A stretch of DNA of 64,000 bases from CAIVPM01 sp049242885 (GCA_049242885.1 JBMLOQ010000130.1:7906-71905), one strand, 5' to 3'. Shown: positions 35,765-44,926, counted from the stretch's first letter. Translations and numbers: made by a program. The notes: a model not told the origin generated them from the sequence alone.

Positions 35765-37144
35765 TTATACTGTTGCTGTTGGCATTTCAGTTGCACCTTG
35801 TCGTCCTTGTACTCTTCCACTACTCATTAATCCATCATACTTTTTCATTAGTAAGTAAGTTTCTATTTGTTGTAAGGTATCTAAAATTACACCAACCATA
35901 ATTAACAAACTTGTACCTCCAAAAAATGTACTAAATTCTTGAGAACTTACAAAAGAGCTTGCTCCAAATTTCATACTCATAAAACCTGGCAAAATACCTA
36001 CAATTGCTAAGAAAATCGCTCCAGGCAAAGTAATTCTATCCATTACGGCACCAATGTAATCTGCAGTGGGTTCACCTGGTTTTACACCTGGTATAAAACC
36101 ATTACTACGTTTTAAATCTTCGGCAATTTGCTTAGGATTGAAAATTAAAGCTGTATACAAGAATGTAAAAGCAATAACCATAACACTGTAAATAACCATG
36201 TACCAAACATTGCTATGATCACTAAATATTCTTACAATTCCTTTAGCTGAATCCATATTAGTAAAGCTAAATAAGGTAGGTATAAACATAATTGCTTGTG
36301 CAAAAATGATAGGCATTACACCAGCACTATTTACTTTAATTGGCAAAAAGTTTCTAGCTCCGCCGAAATCTCTATTCCCTACAATTTGTTTTGCATAGTT
36401 CAAAGGTATTTGACGTACCCCTTGTACTAATAATATCAAACCAAATATTATAGTAATTAATATTACGATTTCTAAAGTAAAACCTAGTAAGCCACCAGCA
36501 CCTCTTTCGAATTTAGAGTTAAATTCTTTTAACAAACTTGCTGGTAATCTGCTTAAAATACCAACCATAATTATGATTGAAGTACCATTACCTAAGCCTT
36601 TGTCTTGAATTTTTTCACCCAACCACATTACAAACAATGTACCAGCGGTTAAGCTAATTACAGTGATGAATGTAAATAATGGTCCATTTATTAATAATGC
36701 AGGAGCATAAGGTCCACTAGGATTTGTTAAAAAAGCAACATAAGCAGTTGCTTGAAAAGCAGTTACAATAACTGTAAGGTAGCGAGTCCATTGAGTAATC
36801 TTTTTTCTACCTGTTTCTCCTTCTTTTTGAATTTTTTGTAATTGAGGAACCAAAATTGTCATCAATTGCATAAAAATAGAAGCAGAAATGTAAGGCATTA
36901 TACCCAAAGCGAAAATTGAGGCCTGAGAGAAAGAACCCCCAGCAAAAGCATCAAATAAACCCAAAATACCTTTTGAACCTTTACTTGCTGCATCGGCTAA
37001 AGAAGGATTGTTTGGATCTATACCTGGTAACACGATATGTGAACCAACTCGATAAATTAAAATTAGTAAAAGGGTATAAATGATTTTCTTTTTAAGTTCA
37101 TCTATTTCCCAAATATTTTTTAATGTTTGTATTAATTTTTTCAC
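35765..37144 (-). CDS. secY: Protein translocase subunit SecY
   Basis: This 459-residue inner-membrane protein is the pore of the Sec translocon. It has the ten-helix pattern and typical segments LPGIDPNNPS, GIMPYISASIFMQLM, LPIKVNSAGVMPIIFAQAIM and GFIPGVKPGEPTADYI. It has the normal start sequence MKKLIQTLKNIWEIDELKKKI, but the codon at 37142-37144 is GTG rather than ATG. It is the last gene of the ribosomal cluster, 81 nt after rplO, and is followed by the terminator. Confidence 0.97.
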   Translation of the reverse strand: MKKLIQTLKNIWEIDELKKKIIYTLLLILIYRVGSHIVLPGIDPNNPSLADAASKGSKGILGLFDAFAGGSFSQASIFALGIMPYISASIFMQLMTILVPQLQKIQKEGETGRKKITQWTRYLTVIVTAFQATAYVAFLTNPSGPYAPALLINGPLFTFITVISLTAGTLFVMWLGEKIQDKGLGNGTSIIIMVGILSRLPASLLKEFNSKFERGAGGLLGFTLEIVILITIIFGLILLVQGVRQIPLNYAKQIVGNRDFGGARNFLPIKVNSAGVMPIIFAQAIMFIPTLFSFTNMDSAKGIVRIFSDHSNVWYMVIYSVMVIAFTFLYTALIFNPKQIAEDLKRSNGFIPGVKPGEPTADYIGAVMDRITLPGAIFLAIVGILPGFMSMKFGASSFVSSQEFSTFFGGTSLLIMVGVILDTLQQIETYLLMKKYDGLMSSGRVQGRQGATEMPTATV

Positions 37145-37225
37145 GAATAATTTTTTGTCTTGGTAATTATCTTAAAGTCTTAAAATCAAAAAGGTGCATT
37201 TTAAATGCACCGCAAATATGTGAAA

Positions 37226-37675
37226 TTATTTTAGAATTTCAACGGTTCCGCCCGATGCTTCAATTGCTGCTTTAGCTTTATCGCTAATAGCATTTACTTT
37301 GAAGTTTAATGTAGCTTTTAACTCACCATTTCCTAAAATTTTAACTCTATCTGTACGGCTTATTAAGCCATTCATATACAAATTCTCTAATGAAAACTCA
37401 GAGAAGCTATATTTTTCGTTTAATTGTTCAATTTGTCCTAAGTTAAATACAACGTATTCAATACGTCCTGCATTTTTAAATCCACGTTTTGGAACTCTAC
37501 GTTGTAATGGCATTTGACCACCTTCAAAAGCATTTTTTCTTTGATAACCAGCTCTTGATTGACCACCTTTATTACCTTTTGTAGAAGTTCCTCCTTTACC
37601 AGAAGCTTCACCTCTACCTAATCTTTTTTCTTTGTGTGTACTACCTGCAGCAGGCTTTAGTGTATGTAATTTCAT
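37226..37675 (-). CDS. rplO: 50S ribosomal protein L15
   Basis: This 149-residue protein has the L15 start MKLHTLKPAAGSTHKEKRLGRG, the Gly-rich KGGTSTKGNKGGQSRAGY and the end KAAIEASGGTVEILK. It binds 23S rRNA in late large-subunit assembly. It sits between rpmD and secY in the normal spc order. The spacer to rpmD is 121 nt, long for this operon in bacteria. Confidence 0.97.
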   Translation of the reverse strand: MKLHTLKPAAGSTHKEKRLGRGEASGKGGTSTKGNKGGQSRAGYQRKNAFEGGQMPLQRRVPKRGFKNAGRIEYVVFNLGQIEQLNEKYSFSEFSLENLYMNGLISRTDRVKILGNGELKATLNFKVNAISDKAKAAIEASGGTVEILK

Positions 37676-37796
37676 TTTTTAGATTTTTTACTTACGGGAA
37701 AATCTTTCCCTCGCTTATTTAATGTTAAAATTAATAAATAAGAAAATTAGCAAATTGAAAGACATTTTCGTATTTACTAATTTACAAATTTGCTAA

Positions 37797-37976
37797 TTAA
37801 ATATTTTCTACTTTAATTAGATGGTTTACTTTATTTACCATTCCTAAAATTTGAGGAGTAGCTTCAACTTCTTTTGTAGCATGAAGTTTATTTAATCCTA
37901 ATGCTATTAAAGTTTGCTTTTGACGCTCACTTCTGTCAATTCCGCTTTTTATTTGTGTTATTTTAATTTTTGCCAT
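37797..37976 (-). CDS. rpmD: 50S ribosomal protein L30
   Basis: This 59-residue protein, MAKIKITQIKSGIDRSERQK, is the normal size for L30. The ATG at 37974-37976 is chosen over one at 37994, because the extra six residues (MTKIIV) are not part of the family. It contacts 23S rRNA and sits in the standard position after rpsE. Confidence 0.95.
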   Translation of the reverse strand: MAKIKITQIKSGIDRSERQKQTLIALGLNKLHATKEVEATPQILGMVNKVNHLIKVENI

Positions 37977-38059
37977 GACGATTATTTTGGTCATTGGTCA
38001 TTTGTCGCTAGTCAATTAAATCTTTTATCAATTTTTTGACTGATGACTTAATGACTAAT

Positions 38060-38581
38060 TTATCCATTAAATACTTTTGATAATTTTATATTTCTATTTT
38101 TTGCTACAGCTATTGGCTCACGTAATTCACTAAGTGCTTTTATTGTAGCCTTAACTACGTTATGTGGATTTGCACTACCTAAGCTTTTAGCTAATACGTC
38201 GGTAATTCCTGCACTTTCCAAAACTGCACGCATACTACCTCCTGCAATTACACCTGCTCCATGTGCTGCTGGTTTTATTAAAACTTTAGCTGCACCAGCT
38301 TTACTGAATTGTTCGTGAGGAATAGTGCCATGCATTACAGGAACTTTAACTAAATTCTTTTTAGCATCTTCAATACCTTTAGTAATAGCTTCTTGAACTT
38401 CTTTTGCTTTACCTAACCCTTGTCCAACAACGCCATTTTCGTTACCTACAACTACAAGTGCTGAGAAAGAAAAAGTACGACCACCTTTAGTAGTTTTAAC
38501 TACTCTGTTTATAGCAACTACTTTGTCTTTAAATTCAACGTCAGTATTTGCTTTTACTTTATTATCAACTGTTCTAGACAT
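38060..38581 (-). CDS. rpsE: 30S ribosomal protein S5
   Basis: This 173-residue protein has the dsRBD-like N-domain (VEFKDKVVAINRVVKTTKGGRTFSFSALVVVGN), GVVGQGLGKAKEVQEAI and the C-domain (GTIPHEQFSKAGAAKVLIKPA, GVIAGGSMRAVLESAGI). S5 supports decoding fidelity and mRNA unwinding at the entry channel. An 83-nt spacer with repeated GTCA/TGAC words separates it from rpmD. Confidence 0.97.
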   Translation of the reverse strand: MSRTVDNKVKANTDVEFKDKVVAINRVVKTTKGGRTFSFSALVVVGNENGVVGQGLGKAKEVQEAITKGIEDAKKNLVKVPVMHGTIPHEQFSKAGAAKVLIKPAAHGAGVIAGGSMRAVLESAGITDVLAKSLGSANPHNVVKATIKALSELREPIAVAKNRNIKLSKVFNG

Positions 38582-38649
38582 AATTATTTAAGATTTAATG
38601 CTTGAATATGGGTATTAATAAACCCAATTTCCAAACGCTTAATTATCAA

Positions 38650-39006
38650 TTAAAATTGTAATCCTCCTTCTCTTGCACCTTCTGCAACTGCTTTTATACG
38701 ACCATGATATAGATTACCACCTCTATCGAAAGTCACTTTGCTCAATCCTAATTCAGTTGCTTTACGAGCTATCGCTTCACCAACTAATTTAGATTTGCTA
38801 CATTTATTACCAGCTTGTGCTACAATATCTTTATCTTTTGAAGATGCTGCTGCTAAGGTAACTCCAGCATTATCATCAATTAATTGAGCATAGATATCTG
38901 TATTGCTTCTAAACACACTTAAACGTGGTTTTGAAGAACTACCAGAGATTTTTTTACGAATACGGAACTGAATTTTTTGTTTTGTTCCTATTTTATTACT
39001 GTTCAT
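38650..39006 (-). CDS. rplR: 50S ribosomal protein L18
   Basis: This 118-residue protein has RIRKKISGSSSKPRLSVFRSNTDIYAQLIDD and the end FDRGGNLYHGRIKAVAEGAREGGL, the typical L18 signature. It binds 5S rRNA with L5. It lies in the standard order between rplF and rpsE. Confidence 0.97.
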   Translation of the reverse strand: MNSNKIGTKQKIQFRIRKKISGSSSKPRLSVFRSNTDIYAQLIDDNAGVTLAAASSKDKDIVAQAGNKCSKSKLVGEAIARKATELGLSKVTFDRGGNLYHGRIKAVAEGAREGGLQF

Positions 39007-39090
39007 TTGAACCGAATTTGAAAATTTAAAAATTTAAAACTACTCTGAGAAGATTTGAATATTTAATAGCCAATCTTCCAACTAGTAATT

Positions 39091-39645
39091 TTATTTACCA
39101 GCAGCTTTACCAGCTTTTCTTCTTAATACTTCACCAGCGAATTTCACACCTTTACCTTTGTATGGTTCTGGTTTACGCAAGCTTCTTAATTTAGCACAAA
39201 CTTGACCAATTAATTGTTTGTCGCTACCTTCTAATATGATTATAGGATTTTTACCTTTTTCAGTTACAGTATTTACTTTTAACTCTTTTGGTATTTCAAA
39301 TATAATATTGTGAGAATATCCTAATGCTAAGTCTAAAACGTTACCTGTATTTGCAGCTTTAAAACCTACCCCTACTAATTCCATTTGTTTTACATAACCA
39401 TCAGTAACACCTTTAACCATATTTTGCACTAAAGATCTGTACAAACCATGTAAGGCTTTATGACGAATTTGTTCTGTAGGACGAGAAACGTTGATTACTG
39501 AACCATCAACAGTTACAATAATGTCTCTATCAACAGTTTGAGTTAAAGTACCCTTTGGACCTTTAACACTTATTACATTCCCAGCTTCAACAGAAGCAGT
39601 TACACCTGCTGGCAAAGAAATGGGTTGTTTACCTATACGACTCAT
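39091..39645 (-). CDS. rplF: 50S ribosomal protein L6
   Basis: This 184-residue protein begins MSRIGKQPISLPAGV and has the C-terminal L6 signature with PEPYKGKGVKFAGEVLRRKAGK. It supports the sarcin-ricin region of the large subunit. An 84-nt AT-rich spacer follows before rplR and a 146-nt spacer precedes it. Confidence 0.97.
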   Translation of the reverse strand: MSRIGKQPISLPAGVTASVEAGNVISVKGPKGTLTQTVDRDIIVTVDGSVINVSRPTEQIRHKALHGLYRSLVQNMVKGVTDGYVKQMELVGVGFKAANTGNVLDLALGYSHNIIFEIPKELKVNTVTEKGKNPIIILEGSDKQLIGQVCAKLRSLRKPEPYKGKGVKFAGEVLRRKAGKAAGK

Positions 39646-39791
39646 ATTATTTTATGTATATATTTTAATTAAAATTGATAATGTTTGATGTTTTCAGCAA
39701 TGTATAGAATGCTTAATTATCATCGTTAAAGAAATACGATTTACACTATCAAAAAATCGTACTATTATTAAAAATTTGTACTAACAAATAA

Positions 39792-40190
39792 TTAACTAAT
39801 GTAGCAAAGAACTTCACCTCCAACGTTTTGTGCTTTTGCTTGTTTATCAGTCAAAACACCTTTAGAAGTACTAATTATTGCAATACCTAAACCATTAATT
39901 ACTCTTTTCATTTCAGCAGGTTTAGCATATGCTCTTAATCCTGGACGGCTAACACGCTCTAAGCTTTTTATTGCTGGAACTTTTGTAGCTACATCATATT
40001 TCAAAGCTATTTTAATTAAACCTTGCTTACTATCATCTTCAAATTTATACTTCAATATATACCCTTGATCGTACAAAATTTCAGTGATTCTTTTTTTAAG
40101 ATTTGATGCAGGTATTTCAACTATTCTATGACCTGCCATTTGTGCGTTTCTAACTCTAGTTAAAAAATCTGCTATAGGATCTGTAACCAT
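39792..40190 (-). CDS. rpsH: 30S ribosomal protein S8
   Basis: This 132-residue protein begins MVTDPIADFLTRVRNAQMAG and ends with the S8 signature GLGIAIISTSKGVLTDKQAK and VGGEVLCYIS. S8 binds helix 21 of 16S rRNA, and in E. coli it represses the spc operon. No matching leader was recognised here. It is separated from rplF by 146 nt, with an inverted repeat TACGATTT/AAATCGTA at 39735-39761. Confidence 0.97.
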   Translation of the reverse strand: MVTDPIADFLTRVRNAQMAGHRIVEIPASNLKKRITEILYDQGYILKYKFEDDSKQGLIKIALKYDVATKVPAIKSLERVSRPGLRAYAKPAEMKRVINGLGIAIISTSKGVLTDKQAKAQNVGGEVLCYIS

Positions 40191-40295
40191 AATATTCTAA
40201 TTTGCTAATTAGCCTATTTGCTAATGTGCTAATTTTTATTTAAAAATTTTTTTTCATTTGTTAATCAACTTAAGGCTAATTAACATATTGATTTT

Positions 40296-40565
40296 TTACC
40301 AACTTGCTTTTTTAACACCTGGTATTAAACCATTTAAAGCCATGTCTCTAAACATTACCCTTGATACTCCAAAATATCTCATGTATCCTTTAGGACGACC
40401 AGTTAACTGACATCTATTTTTTAGACGTACTGGTGATGAATTTTTAGGCAACATATCTAAGCCAGCTGTGTCGCCTGCAGCTTTTAATGCAGCTCTTCTT
40501 TCTGCAAATTTTGCTACTAGTTTCTCTCTTTTAGCTTGACGTGCTACAATTGATTTTCTTGCCAT
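40296..40565 (-). CDS. rpsN: 30S ribosomal protein S14 (zinc-free form)
   Basis: This 89-residue protein, MARKSIVARQAKREKLVAKF, ends with RPKGYMRYFGVSRVMFRDMALNG and PGVKKASW. It is the longer form of S14 with one Cys and no CxxC zinc site, so it does not depend on zinc. It is in the standard place between rplE and rpsH. The spacer to rpsH carries AATTTGCTAAT words. Confidence 0.96.
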   Translation of the reverse strand: MARKSIVARQAKREKLVAKFAERRAALKAAGDTAGLDMLPKNSSPVRLKNRCQLTGRPKGYMRYFGVSRVMFRDMALNGLIPGVKKASW

Positions 40566-40631
40566 GTTTATTTTTTATAATCAGATAATATTGTATCAAT
40601 CAAATTAAACAACTTATCTTGTAACTTAAAA

Positions 40632-41204
40632 TTAATCTTTTTTATTTGCTCCTTTAAATGGCATACCTAATTCTTTTAACAATTCGTATGCTTCTTCATT
40701 TGTTTCTGCACTGGTTACAAAGGTTATGTCCATACCAGTGATTTTGTTTACTTTGTCTATATCTATTTCAGGGAAAATAATTTGTTCAGTTACTCCCAGT
40801 GTATAGTTTCCTCTACCATCAAAAGCTTTATCACTAATACCTTTAAAGTCTCTTACACGTGGTAAGCTAACACTTACCAATCTATCTAAAAATTCATACA
40901 TTTTTTCTCCACGTAAAGTAACTCTTGCACCTATTGGCATTCCTTTACGTAACTTAAAGTTTGATATGTCTTTTTTAGACAAAGTAGGAACTGCCTTTTG
41001 ACCTGTTATTTGCTCCAATTCGCCAATTGTAACGTCAATTAATTTTTTATCATTAACTGCACCGTTTACACCACGATTTATACAAATTTTTTGCAATTTT
41101 GGTGCCTGCATTACAGTTTTGTAACCAAACTTTTTCATTAAAGCTGGAATTACATCTGCTCTATATTTTGAGGCCAATCTTGGAGTATATTTTGTAGTAC
41201 TCAT
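40632..41204 (-). CDS. rplE: 50S ribosomal protein L5
   Basis: This 190-residue protein has YKTVMQAPKLQKICINRGV, KLRKGMPIGARVTLRG, and RDFKGISDKAFDGRGNYTLG with GVTEQIIFPEID, diagnostic for L5. It binds 5S rRNA and contacts the P-site tRNA. It starts 39 nt after rplX. Confidence 0.97.
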   Translation of the reverse strand: MSTTKYTPRLASKYRADVIPALMKKFGYKTVMQAPKLQKICINRGVNGAVNDKKLIDVTIGELEQITGQKAVPTLSKKDISNFKLRKGMPIGARVTLRGEKMYEFLDRLVSVSLPRVRDFKGISDKAFDGRGNYTLGVTEQIIFPEIDIDKVNKITGMDITFVTSAETNEEAYELLKELGMPFKGANKKD

Positions 41205-41243
41205 ATTGATTTTTTATTGTTTAACACGACTTTTAACCGTGCA

Positions 41244-41582
41244 TTATTTTATTTCGTTGCCAGATTTTTTACTTACTCTTACTAATTTACCAGTTTCTCT
41301 AGTACGTTTAACTTTGGTAGCTACTTTTGCTTTAGCATCCCATAACATTACATTGCTTATTGCAATTGGTGCCTCAACTTTTACAATTCCGCCTCCAGTG
41401 TTTTGAGCTGTTGGTTTAGTGTGTTTAGTTGCTATTGCTACTCCTTCAACCACAACTTTTGCTTTATCAATTAAAACAGAAAGTACAGTTCTTGGTTTTG
41501 TTAAATCCTTATCATCACCAGCAATTACTACTACTTGGTCTCCTTTTTTAATATTAAACTTAGGTTTAAATCTGTTGCTCAT
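41244..41582 (-). CDS. rplX: 50S ribosomal protein L24
   Basis: This 112-residue protein has the KOW motif KKGDQVVVIAGDDKDL and the conserved VVVEGVAIATKHTKPT and GGIVKVEAPIAISNVML. It starts large-subunit assembly at the 5' end of 23S rRNA. It lies in the standard position after rplN. Confidence 0.97.
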   Translation of the reverse strand: MSNRFKPKFNIKKGDQVVVIAGDDKDLTKPRTVLSVLIDKAKVVVEGVAIATKHTKPTAQNTGGGIVKVEAPIAISNVMLWDAKAKVATKVKRTRETGKLVRVSKKSGNEIK

Positions 41583-41650
41583 AATTTCTTTTTTTGAAGA
41601 TTAAAAGTTGTAATTATCAAACCTTTCAATCTTAAACTTTAAATATTTAC

Positions 41651-42019
41651 TTATAATACTTCTGGTGCTAATGAAATAATTTTCATGTATCCTTTATCTC
41701 TTAATTCACGAGCTACTGGCCCAAATATACGAGTGCCTCTAGGCTCATCTGAATTGTTAAGTAAAACTACTGCATTATCATCAAAGCGAATATAAGAACC
41801 ATCTTTTCTGCGTAATTTATTTACTGTGCGTACAATTACAGCTTTAGATACAGTACCTTTTTTAATACCACCTGCAGGTATTGCATCTTTTACAGTAACT
41901 ACAATTTTATCTCCAATTTTAGCATAGTCTTGTCCACTATTACCTAAAACTTTAATACAAAGTACCTCTTTTGCTCCACTATTATCGGCTACATTAAGCC
42001 TTGATTCTTGTTGTATCAT
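41651..42019 (-). CDS. rplN: 50S ribosomal protein L14
   Basis: This 122-residue protein, MIQQESRLNVADNSGAKEVL, has KGTVSKAVIVRT and ends with GTRIFGPVARELRDKGYMKIISLAPEVL. It is standard L14, at the subunit interface. A 105-nt spacer with a strong bulged hairpin (42092-42121) separates it from rpsQ upstream. Confidence 0.97.
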   Translation of the reverse strand: MIQQESRLNVADNSGAKEVLCIKVLGNSGQDYAKIGDKIVVTVKDAIPAGGIKKGTVSKAVIVRTVNKLRRKDGSYIRFDDNAVVLLNNSDEPRGTRIFGPVARELRDKGYMKIISLAPEVL

Positions 42020-42124
42020 TTTTATATTTTTTGATTTTTGGATTTCTGATTATTTTTCTCAGAAAGCTAAATCATATTCAAATTGTACATTGGTTGTTAT
42101 ACACTTTAATAGTGTACAACCTAA

Positions 42125-42379
42125 TTATTTTGCTTTCTCAACTACTTCTACTAATCTCCAACGTTTTGTTTTGCTCATTGGACGAGTTTCCATGATTTTT
42201 ACAATGTCTCCAATTGTGCACTCATCTTTTTCATCATGTGCATGGAAACGAGTAGTTTTCTTTACGAATTTTCCGTAAATAGGGTGTTTTACTTTTCTTT
42301 CAACTGCAACTGTAATGGTTTTTGTCATTTTGTTGCTTGTTACTACCCCTGTTCTTGTTTTTCTTAAATTTCTTTCCAT
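42125..42379 (-). CDS. rpsQ: 30S ribosomal protein S17
   Basis: This 84-residue protein, MERNLRKTRTGVVTSNKMTK, has HPIYGKFVKKTTRFHAHDE and GDIVKIMETRPMSKTKRWRL, the S17 signature. It binds 16S rRNA helices 7 and 11. It is in the standard order after rpmC. Confidence 0.97.
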   Translation of the reverse strand: MERNLRKTRTGVVTSNKMTKTITVAVERKVKHPIYGKFVKKTTRFHAHDEKDECTIGDIVKIMETRPMSKTKRWRLVEVVEKAK

Positions 42380-42466
42380 TTTTTTTATTTGAAAATATGA
42401 AAAAGTGAAAAAGTGAAAAAATATTTTACAACAATTTCGGAATTTTCATACTTGCGTATTTCCTAA

Positions 42467-42670
42467 TTAGTTTCTACTGTTTGCCTCAGTTTTAAGACGT
42501 GCAATATCTCTTCTTAAAGATTTAATCATTTGAGGATTTTCAAGTGGTGTCATTGCATGTGCAAATTGCAACTTTGTAAGTCTTAATTTATCTTCAGCAA
42601 TTCTACCTTTTAAAGATTCAACGCTCATATCTTTTAAATCCTCTTTTTTATTTACTTTTTTCTTTGCCAT
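42467..42670 (-). CDS. rpmC: 50S ribosomal protein L29
   Basis: This 67-residue helical protein contains LRLTKLQFAHAMTPLENPQMIKSLRRDIARLKT, the L29 pattern. It lies near the peptide exit tunnel. It is in standard order between rplP and rpsQ. The spacer to rpsQ has GAAAAAGTGAAAAAGTG repeats. Confidence 0.96.
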   Translation of the reverse strand: MAKKKVNKKEDLKDMSVESLKGRIAEDKLRLTKLQFAHAMTPLENPQMIKSLRRDIARLKTEANSRN

Positions 42671-42782
42671 TTTATTCTAATTTGCTAATGTGATAATTTG
42701 CTAAAAAGCTTATTTACCACACTATTTGAATTTTCGTTTTATTTACTCCATAATTAGCACATGGGCTAATTTGCTTATTAAA

Positions 42783-43202
42783 CTAAGCTTGCAAATCTCT
42801 TCTAATTACAAACTTTGTTTTAATAGGTAATTTTTGAGCGGCTAAATCCATCGCTGCTTTTGCAGTTTCAACAGATACACCATCGCATTCAAAAATTATA
42901 CGTCCTGGCTCTACTACAGCTGCCCAAAACTCAGGATTACCTTTACCTTTACCCATCCTTACTTCAGCTGGCTTACGTGTAATGATTTTGTCAGGGAAAA
43001 TTCTTATCCAAACATTACCTTCACGTTTCATTGCACGTGTCATACTTTGACGAGCAGCTTCTATTTGACGATTAGTAAGCCATATTGGTTCAAGTGCTTT
43101 AAGAGCGAAACTTCCAAAAGATATGGCAGTACCACGCTTAGCTACTTCTCTTATTCTTCCTTTTTGTTGTTTTCTGTGTTTACTTCTTTTAGGTTGTAAC
43201 AT
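42783..43202 (-). CDS. rplP: 50S ribosomal protein L16
   Basis: This 139-residue protein, MLQPKRSKHRKQQKGR, has GSFALKALEPIWLTNRQIEAARQSMTR, RIFPDKIITRKPAEVRMGKGKG and the end KLPIKTKFVIRRD. It helps position A-site tRNA. It is in standard order after rpsC. Confidence 0.97.
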   Translation of the reverse strand: MLQPKRSKHRKQQKGRIREVAKRGTAISFGSFALKALEPIWLTNRQIEAARQSMTRAMKREGNVWIRIFPDKIITRKPAEVRMGKGKGNPEFWAAVVEPGRIIFECDGVSVETAKAAMDLAAQKLPIKTKFVIRRDLQA

Positions 43203-43286
43203 TTTTCTAATTTGAAAATTTGAAAATTGAAAATTCAGAAATTATATCTTCCTCTTCAGATTTGCTAATTTGCTCATTTGCAAATT

Positions 43287-44078
43287 TTAGTTTCTTCCTC
43301 TTCCTCCCCCACTTCTTCTATCTCCACCACCTCTTCTATCACCTCCTCTATCGCCTCTATCATTTCCACCTCTATCGTTTCTACCATCATTTCTTCTTTC
43401 ACCAGCAGTATCTTTACCACCAATAAAATTAGGATTTAAGTCTCTTTTTCCTAAAACTTCTCCTCTACAAATCCAAACTTTAATACCAATTTTACCGTAT
43501 ACAGTTTGTGCAAAAACATTTGCATAATCTATATCCATTCTAAAAGTATGTAATGGTGTACGACCTTGCTTTAACTCTTCGCTTCGTGCAATTTCAGCTC
43601 CACCTAAACGACCACTCAATTTAACTTTTATTCCTTCAGCACCCATTCTAAGTGTAGAAGCAATAGCCATTTTGGTAGCTCTTTTAAAATTGATACGATT
43701 TTCTATTTGACGTGCAATTGTATCTCCAACAATATTGGCATCTAACTCTGGACGACGAATTTCTAAGATATTGATTTGAACATCACTATTGCTAGTAAGT
43801 TTTTTCAATTCTTCTTTTATTCTATCAACTTCACCACCACCTTTACCAATGATAATTCCTGGTTTGCTGGTATGAATAGTTGTAATAAGCTTACCTAAAG
43901 TACGCTCAATAACAATTTTAGAGATTCCACCTTTATTGATACGTGCATTTAAATATTTACGAATTTTTTGGTCTTCGATTAATTTACCAGCATAATCTTT
44001 TTTGCTGCCATACCAGTTACTATCCCATCCTCTGATGATGCCTAATCTGTTACCAATTGGATTTGCCTTTTGACCCAT
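43287..44078 (-). CDS. rpsC: 30S ribosomal protein S3 with Arg/Gly/Asp-rich C-terminal tail
   Basis: This 263-residue protein has the S3 start MGQKANPIGNRLGIIRGWDS, the KH domain (TSKPGIIIGKGGGEVDRIKEEL), and RMGAEGIKVKLSGRLGGAEIARSEE. The KH and C-terminal domains end near residue 220. An added tail of about 40 residues follows, made almost only of Gly, Arg, Asp and Asn (GERRNDGRNDRGGNDRG, GDRRGGGDRRSGGGRGRN). S3 lines the mRNA entry channel, and the tail would extend from there. The nucleotide sequence of the tail is repetitive. Confidence 0.96.
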   Translation of the reverse strand: MGQKANPIGNRLGIIRGWDSNWYGSKKDYAGKLIEDQKIRKYLNARINKGGISKIVIERTLGKLITTIHTSKPGIIIGKGGGEVDRIKEELKKLTSNSDVQINILEIRRPELDANIVGDTIARQIENRINFKRATKMAIASTLRMGAEGIKVKLSGRLGGAEIARSEELKQGRTPLHTFRMDIDYANVFAQTVYGKIGIKVWICRGEVLGKRDLNPNFIGGKDTAGERRNDGRNDRGGNDRGDRGGDRRGGGDRRSGGGRGRN

Positions 44079-44181
44079 TGTTTTAATTTAGTAATTTGAA
44101 AATTTGAAAATTTGAAAATTTCTTTATCAAATTGTTTTTATTTTATTTAGATGAAATTTTATATCCCACCTAAAACTTTTT

Positions 44182-44523
44182 TTATCCTTTATCAACAATA
44201 ATTGTAACGTGATTACTTCTTTTTCTTATTTTGTATCCACGTCCTTGAGGTGCTGGTCTCATTCTTTTAATAACTCTACCACCATCCACAAAAATTGTTT
44301 TTACTATCAAACTGCTATCAGCAGCATTGCTTCCTTCGTTTTTTTGTTCCCAATTGTTAATGGCACTTTTTAATAATTTTGCCAATGGTAATGCATTGTG
44401 TTGAGGATGATGCTCTAAAATTGCTAATGCCTTTTCAACTTGCATTCCACGAATTACATCGGCTAACAAACGCATTTTGCGTGGTCCAGTTGGGTAATTA
44501 TTTAATTTAGCTACTGCTTCCAT
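44182..44523 (-). CDS. rplV: 50S ribosomal protein L22
   Basis: This 113-residue protein has NYPTGPRKMRLLADVIRGMQVEKALAIL and a C-terminal hairpin with FVDGGRVIKRMRPAPQGRGYKIRKRSNH, the loop that reaches the exit tunnel. It is in standard order between rpsS and rpsC. The spacer to rpsC (44079-44181) contains three ATTTGAAA units. Confidence 0.97.
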   Translation of the reverse strand: MEAVAKLNNYPTGPRKMRLLADVIRGMQVEKALAILEHHPQHNALPLAKLLKSAINNWEQKNEGSNAADSSLIVKTIFVDGGRVIKRMRPAPQGRGYKIRKRSNHVTIIVDKG

Positions 44524-44574
44524 TTTTTTATTTTTCTTATTCTGAAATTTCTAGTTAAGACTAAAAATATAAAA

Positions 44575-44841
44575 TTATTTTTGACCTGAATGACCTTTAA
44601 AGTTTCTTGTTGGAGAAAATTCACCTAATTTATGACCTACCATGAACTCAGTTACATATACAGGTATAAACTTATTTCCATTGTGAACTGCAAATGTATT
44701 GCCAACAAAATCTGGAGTAATGGTACTTCTACGACTCCAAGTTTTTATAACGCCTTTCTTTGCTTTTCCGTCATTCATCCCTAACACTTTTGCTTCTAAA
44801 TTAGCATCTACGTAAGGACCTTTTTTAATTGAACGTGCCAT
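44575..44841 (-). CDS. rpsS: 30S ribosomal protein S19
   Basis: This 88-residue protein, MARSIKKGPYVDANLEAKV, has KTWSRRSTITPDFVGNTFAVHNG and MVGHKLGEFSPTRNFKGHSG, the S19 signature. It lies in the head of the small subunit. It is in standard order between rplB and rplV. Confidence 0.97.
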   Translation of the reverse strand: MARSIKKGPYVDANLEAKVLGMNDGKAKKGVIKTWSRRSTITPDFVGNTFAVHNGNKFIPVYVTEFMVGHKLGEFSPTRNFKGHSGQK

Positions 44842-44926
44842 TTTTATTTTTTATTTATGATGTAAAATCAACCACTTACATCTTGTTTATTATTCCAAAC
44901 TATTTTGGAACATTTTAACTTTTAAA

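Noticed and set aside
37977..38059. Repeated GTCA words near rpmD as a CRISPR-like array
   Set aside because: The units are short, imperfect and in both orientations, with no spacers and no cas genes.
43220..43426. Plus-strand frame opposite the rpsC tail
   Set aside because: It is the antisense of the repetitive Gly/Arg tail and encodes a His/Tyr/Phe-rich low-complexity string.
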